DNA of 64,000 bases from Nonomuraea sp. SYSU D8015 (GTDB lineage Bacteria; Actinomycetota; Actinomycetes; Streptosporangiales; Streptosporangiaceae): positions 186,001 through 250,000 of the forward strand of contig NZ_VJYI01000016.1 of NCBI RefSeq assembly GCF_008065375.1, read 5' to 3'. Position 1 is the stretch's first letter. Every line of letters begins with the position of its first letter. Made by a program: the position numbers and the translations under genes. The notes under the pieces are model-generated. The model was given only the letters and a program-made list of their open reading frames with translations, had not been told where the DNA came from and did no database searches. Positions 42,091-50,900 of this stretch are shown piece after piece.

Positions 42091-43749
42091 TCAGCTCTTG
42101 GGGAGGACCACGATGGCGTCCCCGTCCGGCCGCTCGCCGGTGCTGTCGCTCGGCGTGCCCTGTAGCGCACCGCCGACGACCATGGCCGTCGACCCGCCGC
42201 CGTCGAGATTGATCGCGTCCACCGCTCCCAGGCTGCGCATGACCTCGGCGACCTCCGGGATGCTCAGCCCCACGCTGTGCGCGGGGCGGCGCCCGTCGAC
42301 GGTGAGCAGGATGATCTGCCCGTCACGGCCGACGCCCGCGGCCGTACGCGGGTTCCTGCGCAGGTACCAGCCGTTGTAGAAGGCGCCGCGGTCGGCGCCG
42401 CCGATGTCCTGCGGGCTCCACCCGTCCCGTACCGGGTCCAGCGCGACCGCGCCATCGCGCAGCAGCAGCGGCCCGCCGTTGACGATCGAGCTCTGCGGCC
42501 GCAGCGGCAGCGGCGTGCCGCGTTCCGCGTCGATGACGGAGCGGCTCAGCGCGAGGTGGGCGCCGGGGCGGGCGTGGTCGCGCAGCCACTGGGCGCCGGT
42601 GCCGGTGCCCTGCAGGACGGTGCCCTGCGCGGACATCGCGCCCCCGAGCCCGTCCTTCGCGGCCACGACGACGCCTCGCCGGTCGATCGTCACCTGGTGG
42701 CCCTCGCCCTCCGGCAGCCGCGGTCCGAAGACGGGCGTGAACGCGATCACCTCGTTGTCGTTTCCGCAGGTGTAGTCGTGAGCAGGCTGCGCCAGCGGGT
42801 AGGCGTCCCCGACGCCGCCGCAGTTGACGATCAGGCCGGGCCTGCGGTTGAGGCCCGTGACCTCGCGGCGGACGCCGCTCGCGGCCCGTGCCGACAGGCG
42901 GGTCTCGAGCCGTCGTACGGCGGCGCCGCTTCCCGAGCCGGTGGGGACGACCAGGGCCGGGCGGCCGTTGACGGCTTCGGAGACGAGGTCGCCGCGGACC
43001 ACGGAGATGCCGGCGAGGTCGCCGTCGGTGCCGGCGAGCCCGGGGCCGGGCTTGCCGCCGTCGCCGGCGGAGATGACGAAGTAGCCGCCGTTGACCGCGG
43101 CCAGCGCCTCGGTCCGCTGGGCGATCGAGCTGGTGGTCTCCCGTCCCGGCACGATCCCCGTGGCCAGTTCGGACCCGAGCCGTCCGCGGAAGCGGCGTGG
43201 ATCGATGACGAGGAGGTCGATCGACCAGGGGCCGGTCGTCGGGTGACCGTCCTCGCCGGTGAACTGGACGCTGCCGCGCAGGCCCTTGGCGGCCAGGCCG
43301 TCCGCGGCCGCCTGCGCCGCCTGCTGATCGGCGTGCTTGCCGACCCGGACCATCCAGCCGAGTGGCCGGTCGTCCGGGCCGAGCGGCGAGGCGCCGGCGG
43401 CGGGGTCCCGGCGCGGCTCGTACCCCGCCGCGCGGATCCGCCGCTCCAGCTCGCTCGCCTCTTCCTCGGTGGTCGCCACGCCGATCGTGACCGTCCAGAA
43501 GTCGCCGGGGGAGCTCTGGCCGCGTTCGATGGCGACGTGGGTGACGCCCGGGGCCACTTGGCGGGAGGTGCGTTCCTCCCGCAAGGACGCCGGTCCGAGC
43601 GGGAGGCGCGCGGCCGACGTCACGGACACCGGTCCGGACGGCAGGCGCTCTGCCGACGGGATCGGCGCGGCCGTCGCGACCTGCCCGGCGACGAGGCAGG
43701 CCACGGCCAGCCCGCCGATCACTCCGAAACGTCCGGCTCTACGGCGCAT
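42091..43749 (-). CDS. secreted phosphodiester glycosidase (NAGPA-like) with SPOR-type domain
   Basis: This 552-residue secreted protein has a signal peptide (RFGVIGGLAVACLVAGQVATAA) followed by a Sporulation-related repeat region (FWTVTIGVATTEEEASELERRIRAAGYEP and WMVRVGKHADQQAAQAAADGLAAKG, about residues 85-165). The C-terminal half is a phosphodiester glycosidase/exopolysaccharide-related domain with AAVNGGYFV, IVNGGPLLL and the signature AINLDGGGSTAMVV. It probably trims phosphodiester-linked sugars in the wall or in extracellular polysaccharide; SPOR domains bind denuded peptidoglycan glycans. Confidence 0.85.
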   Translation of the reverse strand: MRRRAGRFGVIGGLAVACLVAGQVATAAPIPSAERLPSGPVSVTSAARLPLGPASLREERTSRQVAPGVTHVAIERGQSSPGDFWTVTIGVATTEEEASELERRIRAAGYEPRRDPAAGASPLGPDDRPLGWMVRVGKHADQQAAQAAADGLAAKGLRGSVQFTGEDGHPTTGPWSIDLLVIDPRRFRGRLGSELATGIVPGRETTSSIAQRTEALAAVNGGYFVISAGDGGKPGPGLAGTDGDLAGISVVRGDLVSEAVNGRPALVVPTGSGSGAAVRRLETRLSARAASGVRREVTGLNRRPGLIVNCGGVGDAYPLAQPAHDYTCGNDNEVIAFTPVFGPRLPEGEGHQVTIDRRGVVVAAKDGLGGAMSAQGTVLQGTGTGAQWLRDHARPGAHLALSRSVIDAERGTPLPLRPQSSIVNGGPLLLRDGAVALDPVRDGWSPQDIGGADRGAFYNGWYLRRNPRTAAGVGRDGQIILLTVDGRRPAHSVGLSIPEVAEVMRSLGAVDAINLDGGGSTAMVVGGALQGTPSDSTGERPDGDAIVVLPKS

Positions 43750-43812
43750 GACAGTCCTCTCTGATGGGGAAGGGCCGGCTCACCCGTGGCCGGCGATGGT
43801 CGGCGCCGAGTG

Positions 43813-45536
43813 TCAGGACTCGACGTCGATGAAAATGGGGTTGGTGTAGAACCAGATGTCCAGCCACGGGTCTCCGTCGCCGGGCGTGTGGGCGATCGGC
43901 CCGTGCGGGTCGATGTCGCCGCCGAGCAGACCGGGACCGTGACGGCGCCCGTCGCTGCCGCGCAGCCGCAGGTAGCACGGCTCGGTGACCGGGCCGACGG
44001 GGATCCGCAGCGTGTACGTGCCGGTCCTGCCGCCGACGTCGAAGCTGCGGACCACCCGGGTGTCCGGCGCCCTCCAGGAGTCGCGGTCGGCCGCGGGGCC
44101 GCGGACCACTCCCTTGATCACGTCGACGTGGGCGAGCTTCGGCAGCTCCCCGTGGTAGTTCGGGCGGGACGCGGTCGTGATGGTGACCAGCAGGTGCAGC
44201 GGCTGCCCGCGACGGGCCCGTACGCGGCCGCCGAGCGTGGCGCCGCTGCCGCCGCCGGATCTGCCGACGAGCCGGACCTCGATGCCGTCGATGAGCTGGC
44301 CGTGGTCCACCCACACCCGGCCCGCCCGCAGGCCCTCCATCACCTCCAGGTAGCCGTACTTCCGCACGCCCACGTGGGTGCGGCTGAACTGCCCGGGCCA
44401 GAAGTCGCTGCCCGGCTGAGGGGTGCCGGTGTCCACCGGGTCGGGCAGCCTGCCGGTGTCGTCGAAGCTCTGTCCGGCAGGCCAGTCGCCGTTGCGCCAG
44501 GTGTCGCCGACGGTCCGTGGTTGTCGGAGTTGGAGGTGATCGAGAACAGCCGGCCCTCGGACAGCAGGGCGTCCCACAGGCCGCCGACGGTGGCGGTCAT
44601 CCAGTCGAAGCCGCCATAGGTCACGTACGCCTCGCCGGGATAGCCCGGCCACGACTGCCCGGACGGCTTGTTCTCGTACTCGCCGCGGATGCTGCTCGCG
44701 CCGCGTCCGGGCAGGGCGGCGCCCTGCGCACCCGGTGCGCCCTCCATACCGATCATGATCTCCGGATCGGCGTCGTTCCAGGCACGCAGCTCGTGCGGCG
44801 AGTCGATGCCCAGCCGGGACGGATGATTGGCCAGCACCAGCACGTCATCGACGAAACCCGCCCGCTTGCGCTCGGCCAGCCATTTGATCGCCTCCACCGC
44901 GAGGGCCTCGTTGGCCGCCGTGCCGGCATGCGTAGGACCGCCCTCGGTCCGCTTCAGCAGCTTGCCGTCGTAGGCGAGTTCGAACTGGCGCAGGATCTCG
45001 GCCTCGTTCTCGCCCGGAGCGGCGAACACGGTGCAGTGCTCTGCCGCGGGGATGTACCACTCCAGACCCTGAAAGATCAGCATGCGCGGGTTCTCGGCGC
45101 GTGCCTTGAGCACCTCGGCGTGTTCGGCGAGCGCACCACCGGCGTTGGCGTGGCCGAAGTTGCTGTGCTCGGTGAAGACCATCCAGTCCAGGCCGAACTG
45201 GGCGGCACGCATCGCCTGCTGGGAGAAGGTGTACTTCGCGTCGTGGCTGTAAACGGTGTGCACGTGGTGGTCACCGACGAGGTACGCCAGCTCGGGGTCG
45301 TCCCCGCCGGGCTTGCCCTGCCGGGCGGCGGCCGGCTGGGCGCCCCCACTGGAGACGGCGCCGGCGATCGAGGCCGCGGCGAACCCCGCGCCGAACAAGC
45401 CCGCCCGGCGGAGCAGACCGCGCCGGGCCACGCCTTGAGTGTCCAGCCGCTCTTCCTCGACGTCGGGGTCGGCCCAGACGGGCAGCGGGTGCCGCTGGCC
45501 CGAGTCCGATCCCGTCCAATGCCGCTGTCCGGCCAT
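43813..45536 (-). pseudogene. CehA/McbA-type PHP metallohydrolase, frameshifted
   Basis: The coding sequence is split by a single-base frameshift near 44514-44517. The upstream part (45536 to about 44517) has a twin-arginine signal (RRGLLRRAGLFGAGFAAASIAG) and the PHP motifs GDHHVHTVYSHDAKYT, FTEHSNFGHA, LANHPSR and TSNSDNHG. The reading then continues in another frame (TVGDTWRNGDWPAGQSFDD to PIFIDVES, stop at 43813), which completes a normal CehA-like C-terminal beta domain. One missing G after the His-Gly codon pair (CAC-GG-ACC) would restore a full ~574-residue enzyme. This may be a genuine mutation or an assembly error. The intact enzyme would be an exported metal-dependent phosphoesterase or esterase. 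Confidence 0.75.
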
Positions 45537-45670
45537 GTGCCCATCCACCTCGGTCGTGCCGTTGTCTGGCCGAACGCTAGGCCAGGCAGATGGCGGGACG
45601 GTGATTAACGGTTGGCCGAATCCAGAAGCGTGAGCTGACCGCAAGAGGACGCCCGGCAGCCGCCGCGCAC

Positions 45671-46045
45671 CTAGAGCTTGCGGAAAATGCGGGCCTCCTC
45701 GGCCGCGGCCAGCACGTCGGCCAGCGGCGCTCCCGTGCCCGCCGTCACAGCCGCCGCGATCGCGCCCTCCACGAACGGCGCATCCGCCAGCACGACCCGT
45801 CCGGGCTCCTCCACCAGCCGGGCGGTGAGCACCGAGCTGCCGATGTCAGGCACGAGGAGCACCCCATCACCTTGATCGACGGCCTGTATCGCCGCCTCGA
45901 TGAGGTCCAGACTGGTGCCCAGCCCACCGTCGTCCGTCCCACCGGCCACCGCCACCGGCGCGTCGTGCCCGGCGATCCCGCGCACCAGCGCCGCCGCCTC
46001 CGCCGCCAGCCCCGCACTGTGCGACACCAGCACCAGCCCCACCAT
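45671..46045 (-). CDS. dhaM: PTS-dependent dihydroxyacetone kinase phosphotransfer subunit DhaM
   Basis: This 124-residue EIIA-Man-type domain has the phosphorylated His in VLVSHSAGLAAEA (His9), with VPDIGSSVLTARL further on. It relays phosphate from HPr to ADP bound on DhaL. The ATG at 46045 follows GGAGG; a GTG one codon earlier is an alternative. It is the short single-domain type, without fused HPr and EI domains. It is third in the dhaKLM operon, 64 bp after dhaL. Confidence 0.92.
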   Translation of the reverse strand: MVGLVLVSHSAGLAAEAAALVRGIAGHDAPVAVAGGTDDGGLGTSLDLIEAAIQAVDQGDGVLLVPDIGSSVLTARLVEEPGRVVLADAPFVEGAIAAAVTAGTGAPLADVLAAAEEARIFRKL

Positions 46046-46112
46046 CACCCAACCTCCGCCCGCGCCCGCAGGGGCCGTTTCGCGAGGATCCCGTGGCCCT
46101 CAAGGGGCGGCA

Positions 46113-46739
46113 TCACGCCGCGGCGGTGGCCAGCGCGGCCATGAACAGGGCCGCCGAGGCCGCGCCCGGGTCCTCGTGGCCGACGCTGCGCTCGCCCAGA
46201 TAGCTGGCCCGCCCCTTGCGCGCCTGTAGGGGGATCGTCGCCTTCGCGCCCTCCGCCGCCGCACGCGCCGCCTGCTCGAACGCCTCCCGCGCCCCCACCC
46301 CATCCCGTACGGCCAGCGCCAGCGCGCGGGACGCGGGAGTCAGCGCGTCCACCATGGTCTTGTCGCCCAGAGCCGCTTTCCCCAGCCGCTGCAGCGCCAC
46401 CACGCCCTGGTCGAACGCCGCCGCGAACCCCGCAAGCGTCACCGGCGTATCCAGCGCCTTGCTCATCTGGCGGAACACCGACCCGTACAGCGGCCCGGAG
46501 GCCCCGCCGACGCGGCGGATCAGCGTCGCGCCGGCCGAGCTCAGCACCTGCACCGGCGAGCTCGGCGGCCACTCGGCCAGGGCCTTGGTGACCTCGGTGA
46601 GGCCGCGGTCGAGGTTCGTGCCGTGGTCGGCGTCGCCGATCGCGGCGTCCAGCTCCGTCAGCCGGTCGCGGTCACGCCGCACCAGCCTGGCCGCCTCCTC
46701 GAACCAGGCCACGAAGAAGCCCGTGTCCATGGTGTCCAT
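46113..46739 (-). CDS. dhaL: dihydroxyacetone kinase ADP-binding subunit DhaL
   Basis: This 208-residue subunit holds the nucleotide. The Mg-binding Asp cluster LDAAIGDADHGTNLDRG (about residues 30-46), the GGASGPLYG loop and DKTMVDALTPA are all present. The ATG at 46739 shares a base with the dhaK stop (TGATG). It works with DhaK and DhaM to phosphorylate dihydroxyacetone to DHAP, linking to glycerol and sugar-alcohol use. Confidence 0.94.
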   Translation of the reverse strand: MDTMDTGFFVAWFEEAARLVRRDRDRLTELDAAIGDADHGTNLDRGLTEVTKALAEWPPSSPVQVLSSAGATLIRRVGGASGPLYGSVFRQMSKALDTPVTLAGFAAAFDQGVVALQRLGKAALGDKTMVDALTPASRALALAVRDGVGAREAFEQAARAAAEGAKATIPLQARKGRASYLGERSVGHEDPGAASAALFMAALATAAA

Positions 46740-47719
46740 CAGCGCCCCCAGCGCAGCCCCGGCGTCTCGACCGGCGCGTCCCACAGCCGGGTCAGCGCGT
46801 CGTCGAGCCGGCAGACCGTCACGGAGAAGCCCTGCATGTCCAGGCTCGTCACATAGTTGCCGACCAGCGACCGGGATACGCGGGCCCCCTTCCCCTTGAC
46901 GAACGACGCCACCTCGGCGAACACCACGTACAGCTCCATGAGCGGTGTGCCGCCCATGCCGTTGACCATGACCAGCAGGTCGCCGTGGAGCGGCATGTCC
47001 CCGTGGATGGCCTCCATCGCGATCGCGGCCAGCTCGCGGGCCGAGGCCATCGGCGCCCGCGTCCGCCCCGGCTCGCCGTGGATGCCGATGCCCAGCTCCA
47101 CCTGGTTGTCGGGCAGGTCGAAGGTCGGCTTGCCGGCGTGCGGCGTCGTGCACGAGCTCAGCGCGATCCCGAACGACCTGCTGCGCTCGTCCACCTCGCC
47201 CGCCACCCTGGCCACCTCGGCCAGCGGCGCCCCCTCCTCGGCCAGCGCGCCCGCCATCTTCTCCACGAACAGCGTCGCGCCGGTGCCGCGGCGGCCCGCC
47301 GTGTAGAGGGAGTCCTGTACGGCCACGTCGTCGTCGACCAGCACGCTCGCCACCTCGACGCTCTCGACGAGCTCGGCGGCCATCTCGAAGTTGAGCACGT
47401 CTCCGGTGTAGTTCTTGACGATGTGCAGGACGCCCGCGCCGCCGTCCACCGCCCTGGTGGCCTCGATGATCTGGTCGGGCACCGGTGAGGTGAAGACCTC
47501 GCCCGGGCAGGCCGCGTCGAGCATGCCGTACCCGACGAATCCGGCATGCAGCGGCTCGTGCCCGGACCCGCCGCCCGAGACCAGGCCGACCTTGCCGTGG
47601 CGCGGGCCCTCGGCCCGGTAGACCACCTGATCGCGGATCCGCAGCGAGGGATGGGCCGCGGCCATGCCGTTCAGCGCATCCTCAACGAGGGTGTCCGCCG
47701 TGTTGATGAGCTTCTTCAT
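46739..47719 (-). CDS. dhaK: dihydroxyacetone kinase substrate-binding subunit DhaK
   Basis: This 326-residue subunit binds dihydroxyacetone covalently through a His, seen in ELGIGIHGEPGRTRA (about residue 214). Other signatures are LVSGGGSGHEPLHAGFVG, NYTGDVLNFEMA, VNGMGGTPLMELYVV and SLDMQGFSVTV. The ATG at 47719 begins MKKLINTAD, the family N terminus. It is the first gene of dhaKLM. The upstream spacer contains prominent inverted repeats. Confidence 0.95.
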   Translation of the reverse strand: MKKLINTADTLVEDALNGMAAAHPSLRIRDQVVYRAEGPRHGKVGLVSGGGSGHEPLHAGFVGYGMLDAACPGEVFTSPVPDQIIEATRAVDGGAGVLHIVKNYTGDVLNFEMAAELVESVEVASVLVDDDVAVQDSLYTAGRRGTGATLFVEKMAGALAEEGAPLAEVARVAGEVDERSRSFGIALSSCTTPHAGKPTFDLPDNQVELGIGIHGEPGRTRAPMASARELAAIAMEAIHGDMPLHGDLLVMVNGMGGTPLMELYVVFAEVASFVKGKGARVSRSLVGNYVTSLDMQGFSVTVCRLDDALTRLWDAPVETPGLRWGR

Positions 47720-47950
47720 CAGGTGTCTGGGGCTGAAACCCCGGGCTTCGGCCCGACGAGAAAGCCCCTCCCTCCTTCCGCGTGATGTAGGCATACCCGT
47801 CTTCTCGTCGGAGGAGACGAAAAGTGTTGATGATGGATGCCTTGGACGGTGCCGTGGGCGGTGCTGATGGTGAAGCAGCCGGTGGTACGGACGGCGACGC
47901 GCCCGGAAGCGCGCCGACAGCGCGGACGGTCGCGTCGGCTTTCCCTCGGG
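47720..47950. repeat. inverted repeats upstream of dhaK
   Basis: This spacer between dhaK and the acyltransferase stop holds CCGACGAGAA (47753-47762) and its exact inverse TTCTCGTCGG (47802-47811), 39 bp apart. It also contains a GGGC-TTCG-GCCC tetraloop hairpin near 47743-47754 and a CTTxTCGTC/GACGAxAAG dyad at about 47801-47824. The TTCG hairpin and nested arms recall the ends of IS200/IS605 elements, but no transposase is present. They could equally be operators for dhaKLM. The stretch 47825-47950 shows nothing further. Confidence 0.45.
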
Positions 47951-48697
47951 TTACGCCTTCTTGGCTCTCGCCTCGGCCTCGGCCGCGTCCATGGCGGCGG
48001 CCTCCTCCGGGGTCGGAGCCGTGCCGCCCAGGTGGGCGGGCTGCCACCACACCCCCGGCGGCACCTCCGGATAGGTGCGCTGCGCCCGGTCGACCAGCTC
48101 CGACATGCGGGCGTGCAAATCGGCGGTGTGCTGGTTGACGTCATCGCCCCGCTTCGGGTGCATGGGCTCGCCGACCAGGATGGTGAGCGGCACGTGACGC
48201 TGCAGCAGGTTGCGCGGCCGCCCCTTGGTCCAGAACCGCTGGCTGCCCCACAGCGCCACCGGGATCAGCGGCGTGTTCGTGGCCTGCGCCATCCGGATCG
48301 CGCCGTTCTTGATGTCCTTGACGGTGAACGAGCGGCTGATCGTGGCCTCCGCGAAGACGCCCACCACCTCGCCGGCCTTCAGCATGCGCAGCGCCGTCGC
48401 GTACGACCCCGCGCCCGCCCCCCGGTCGACCGGAATGTGGTGCATGCCGCGCATCAGCGGACCCGAGATCCGGTGCTTGAACACGTCCTCCTTCGCCATG
48501 AAGCGCACCAGCCGCTTCGACGGCAACGCGGCGAACCCGGCGAAGATGAAGTCGAGGTAGCTGATGTGGTTGCTCACCAGCACCGCTCCTCCGGACCGCG
48601 GCACGTGCTCGGTCCCCTCCAGGTGGAAGCGGATGTCGAGCACGCGAAAGAAGGTCCGCGCGGCGGCGATCACCGGCGGGTACACGATCTCAGCCAT
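47951..48697 (-). CDS. 1-acylglycerol-3-phosphate acyltransferase (PlsC family)
   Basis: This 248-residue peripheral membrane acyltransferase has block I SNHISYLDF (NHxxxxD, about residues 43-50), the block III-like FAEATISRSFTVKDIKNGA and the block IV P in LIPVALWGSQR. One hydrophobic N-terminal segment precedes the catalytic site. It probably transfers acyl chains to lysophosphatidate or related lipids. It lies immediately after the P450 gene (24-bp gap), possibly co-transcribed. Confidence 0.9.
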   Translation of the reverse strand: MAEIVYPPVIAAARTFFRVLDIRFHLEGTEHVPRSGGAVLVSNHISYLDFIFAGFAALPSKRLVRFMAKEDVFKHRISGPLMRGMHHIPVDRGAGAGSYATALRMLKAGEVVGVFAEATISRSFTVKDIKNGAIRMAQATNTPLIPVALWGSQRFWTKGRPRNLLQRHVPLTILVGEPMHPKRGDDVNQHTADLHARMSELVDRAQRTYPEVPPGVWWQPAHLGGTAPTPEEAAAMDAAEAEARAKKA

Positions 48698-48720
48698 GTG
48701 CAGAACGTACCGCAGCTTGC

Positions 48721-49896
48721 TCAGGCAGGTGTGACGGTGGTCGGGAGGCTGATCATTCCTCGGACGTTGCCGTGGGTGGTGCGTCTGATCCCCTCCTCGT
48801 GGACCTCGTACTCGGGCGAGACGGCCTTCGTCAGCTCTTCCAGCGTCACCCGCGCCTCCAGCCTGGCCAGCGGGCCGCCGAGGCAGTAGTGGCGGCCGAC
48901 CCCGAAGCTGATGCCCTTCGAGGTGTCGCGCGTCAGGTCGTAGACGTCGGGGTCGGGGAAGACCGACTCGTCGCGGTTGGCGGAGCCGATCAGGAGCCAG
49001 ATCTTGGCGTCCTTGGGAACGAGCGTGCCGTGCAGTTCGGTGGGCTCGGTGAGGCGGCGGGCGAGGCCGTGCGCCGGGGTGTCGTACCGCAGCGATTCCT
49101 CCACCCACGACGCTATCGCCCCGCCGAAGGCGGCGGCGCGCTGGGCCGGGTTGCGCCACGCCCAGTACCAGGCGGCGCTGAGCAGGTGCGTCGTGGTCTC
49201 CGAGCCGGCGCCGATCAGGAGGAAGATGAACGCCACGATCTCCTCGTGGGTGAGCTCGCCGTCGGCGACGAGCGCGGAGACGAGGTCGTCGCGCGGCGTG
49301 GCCCGGCGCTCGGCGATGATCGAGGTGTAGTAGTCGCCGAGCGACAGCAGGCCCTGGAGCGCGTCGTCCGCCATCTTGCCCTGGGGGTTGTAGTTGACCA
49401 GGGTGAGGGACTTGCGGCGCACGTCGGCCCGGTCGGACGGCGGCACGCCCATCAGCTCGGAGATCACGTCGAGCGGCAGCTTGGCGGACAGGTCGCGGGC
49501 GAAGTCGAACGTGCCCCGTTCGAGTCCCCGCTCGATGTAGCCCCGCGTGAGCTTCCTGATCATGGGTTCGAGGGCGGCGACCCGGCGCGGGGTGAAGGCC
49601 CGCGACACGATGGCGCGCATGCGGGTGTGCTCGGGCGGGTCCATGGCCACGAACGACAGGTACGTCCGCGCCTGCGGCCCCCACGCGCCCCGGTCGAGCA
49701 TGGGCCCGTGGTCGCTGGAGTAGCGGGCGCTGTCGGGGAGCGCGGCCGAGACGTCGGCGTACCGGGACAGCGCCCAGAAGTCGAGGTCCGGATTGTGATA
49801 GACCGGCGCTTCCCGGCGTAACCGCGCGTAGACGGGGTACGGATCGTCGTTGATCGACGGATCGTAGGGGGTGTAGACGACATCCACCCCCTCCAC
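48721..49896 (-). CDS. cytochrome P450
   Basis: This soluble bacterial P450 is about 391 residues long. Motifs: I-helix LIGAGSETTTHLL (oxygen-binding AGxET), K-helix EESLRY (ExxR), and heme-binding FGVGRHYCLGGPLARLE with Cys338 as thiolate ligand. The start is uncertain: GTG 49896 or GTG 49887 give the family-typical N terminus (TPYDPSINDDPYPVYARLR), while a longer frame to 49995 has no support. No ferredoxin gene is adjacent. The sequence is closest in style to fatty-acid or terpene-oxidising CYP families, but the substrate is unknown. Confidence 0.9.
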   Translation of the reverse strand: MEGVDVVYTPYDPSINDDPYPVYARLRREAPVYHNPDLDFWALSRYADVSAALPDSARYSSDHGPMLDRGAWGPQARTYLSFVAMDPPEHTRMRAIVSRAFTPRRVAALEPMIRKLTRGYIERGLERGTFDFARDLSAKLPLDVISELMGVPPSDRADVRRKSLTLVNYNPQGKMADDALQGLLSLGDYYTSIIAERRATPRDDLVSALVADGELTHEEIVAFIFLLIGAGSETTTHLLSAAWYWAWRNPAQRAAAFGGAIASWVEESLRYDTPAHGLARRLTEPTELHGTLVPKDAKIWLLIGSANRDESVFPDPDVYDLTRDTSKGISFGVGRHYCLGGPLARLEARVTLEELTKAVSPEYEVHEEGIRRTTHGNVRGMISLPTTVTPA

Positions 49897-50037
49897 GCTA
49901 GCCGTCCACCGTCGGCACCGACAGTCTCCGCCTCGGAGGATCTCCTCTTCGCCGTCTGCGGGGAGCGTCGGCCAAGGCGTTCGGACGGTGTTCAACGGCG
50001 CTGAGCCGTCGGCTTCGTCGTCCCATGGGCGATGGGA

Positions 50038-50844
50038 TCAGATGGCGGTCTGGTAGGTGCTGGCGCGCATCCCGGCCAGGAGGCCCGCCGTCTGCTCCGG
50101 CGTGAAGCGGCGTACCGGGTCGTGGTGCAGCAGCCCCTCGATCAGGGGACGCATCACCCCGGCCCGGCGGGGCGGCGGGTAAGGGCCGCTCCTGGCCATG
50201 CCCAGCACCGTGGCGGCGTCCTGGCCCGGATAGGGCGGCTGGCCCTCGACGGCGCTGTAGAGCGTGGCGCCGAAGGACCACATGTCGGCCTCCTTGCTGG
50301 CCGGCCCGCCGTGCAGGCGCTCGGGCGCCATGAACGCGGGCGTGCCGCGCAGCCGCCGCGACGTCGTCATGCGGATGTCGCCCTCGGCCGTGGCGATGCC
50401 GAAGTCGGTCAGCACCACCCGGTCGCCGGTCAGCATGACGTTGGCGGGCTTCACGTCGCGGTGCAGCACACCGGCCTGATGGGCCGTGCGTAATGCGGCG
50501 AGCAGGTGCTGCCCGATGGCCGCCACCGACTGCGCCGGAAGCGTGCCGACCTGGGAGAGCAACTGGTGCAATGAGAGCCCGTCCAGGTATTCCATCACGA
50601 TCCAGAGCTTGCCGCCCTCTTCGATCAGGTCGTGGACCGTGACGATGTTGGGGTGCGTCAGACCGGCAGCCATTCTGGCCTCACGCAACACCCGGCGGCG
50701 AACCATCTCGACCTCACCGGCCAAGGTCAGCTCCTTAAGCGCCACCGTACGGTGGAGGAGCTGGTCGAACGCACGCCAGACGACTCCCATACCCCCACGA
50801 CCGGCCTCCTCGTTCAGGAGGTACCGTCCGCCGATCTCCCGCAT
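50038..50844 (-). CDS. small cytosolic Ser/Thr protein kinase
   Basis: This 268-residue Hanks-type kinase consists of the catalytic domain alone, with no membrane helix or PASTA repeats. The Gly loop GRGGMGVVW, catalytic Lys37 in VALKEL, HRDVKPANVML catalytic loop, DFGIA metal site, and GTPAFMAPERL activation-lobe motif are intact. A TCCCAT/ATGGGA hairpin (50021-50037) lies just past the stop and may end transcription. Substrates are unknown. Confidence 0.92.
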   Translation of the reverse strand: MREIGGRYLLNEEAGRGGMGVVWRAFDQLLHRTVALKELTLAGEVEMVRRRVLREARMAAGLTHPNIVTVHDLIEEGGKLWIVMEYLDGLSLHQLLSQVGTLPAQSVAAIGQHLLAALRTAHQAGVLHRDVKPANVMLTGDRVVLTDFGIATAEGDIRMTTSRRLRGTPAFMAPERLHGGPASKEADMWSFGATLYSAVEGQPPYPGQDAATVLGMARSGPYPPPRRAGVMRPLIEGLLHHDPVRRFTPEQTAGLLAGMRASTYQTAI

Positions 50845-50900
50845 ACCATCCCCTCTTGCTCGGGGATAATCATGTCACTTCAGCACCGGCTGTTGGGTGC

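Noticed and set aside
45671-47719. dhaKLM as part of the erythritol-like island (for example an erythrulose kinase)
   Set aside because: A DhaM phosphotransfer subunit is present and the genes lie about 7 kb away, so ordinary PTS-dependent dihydroxyacetone kinase is the better reading.
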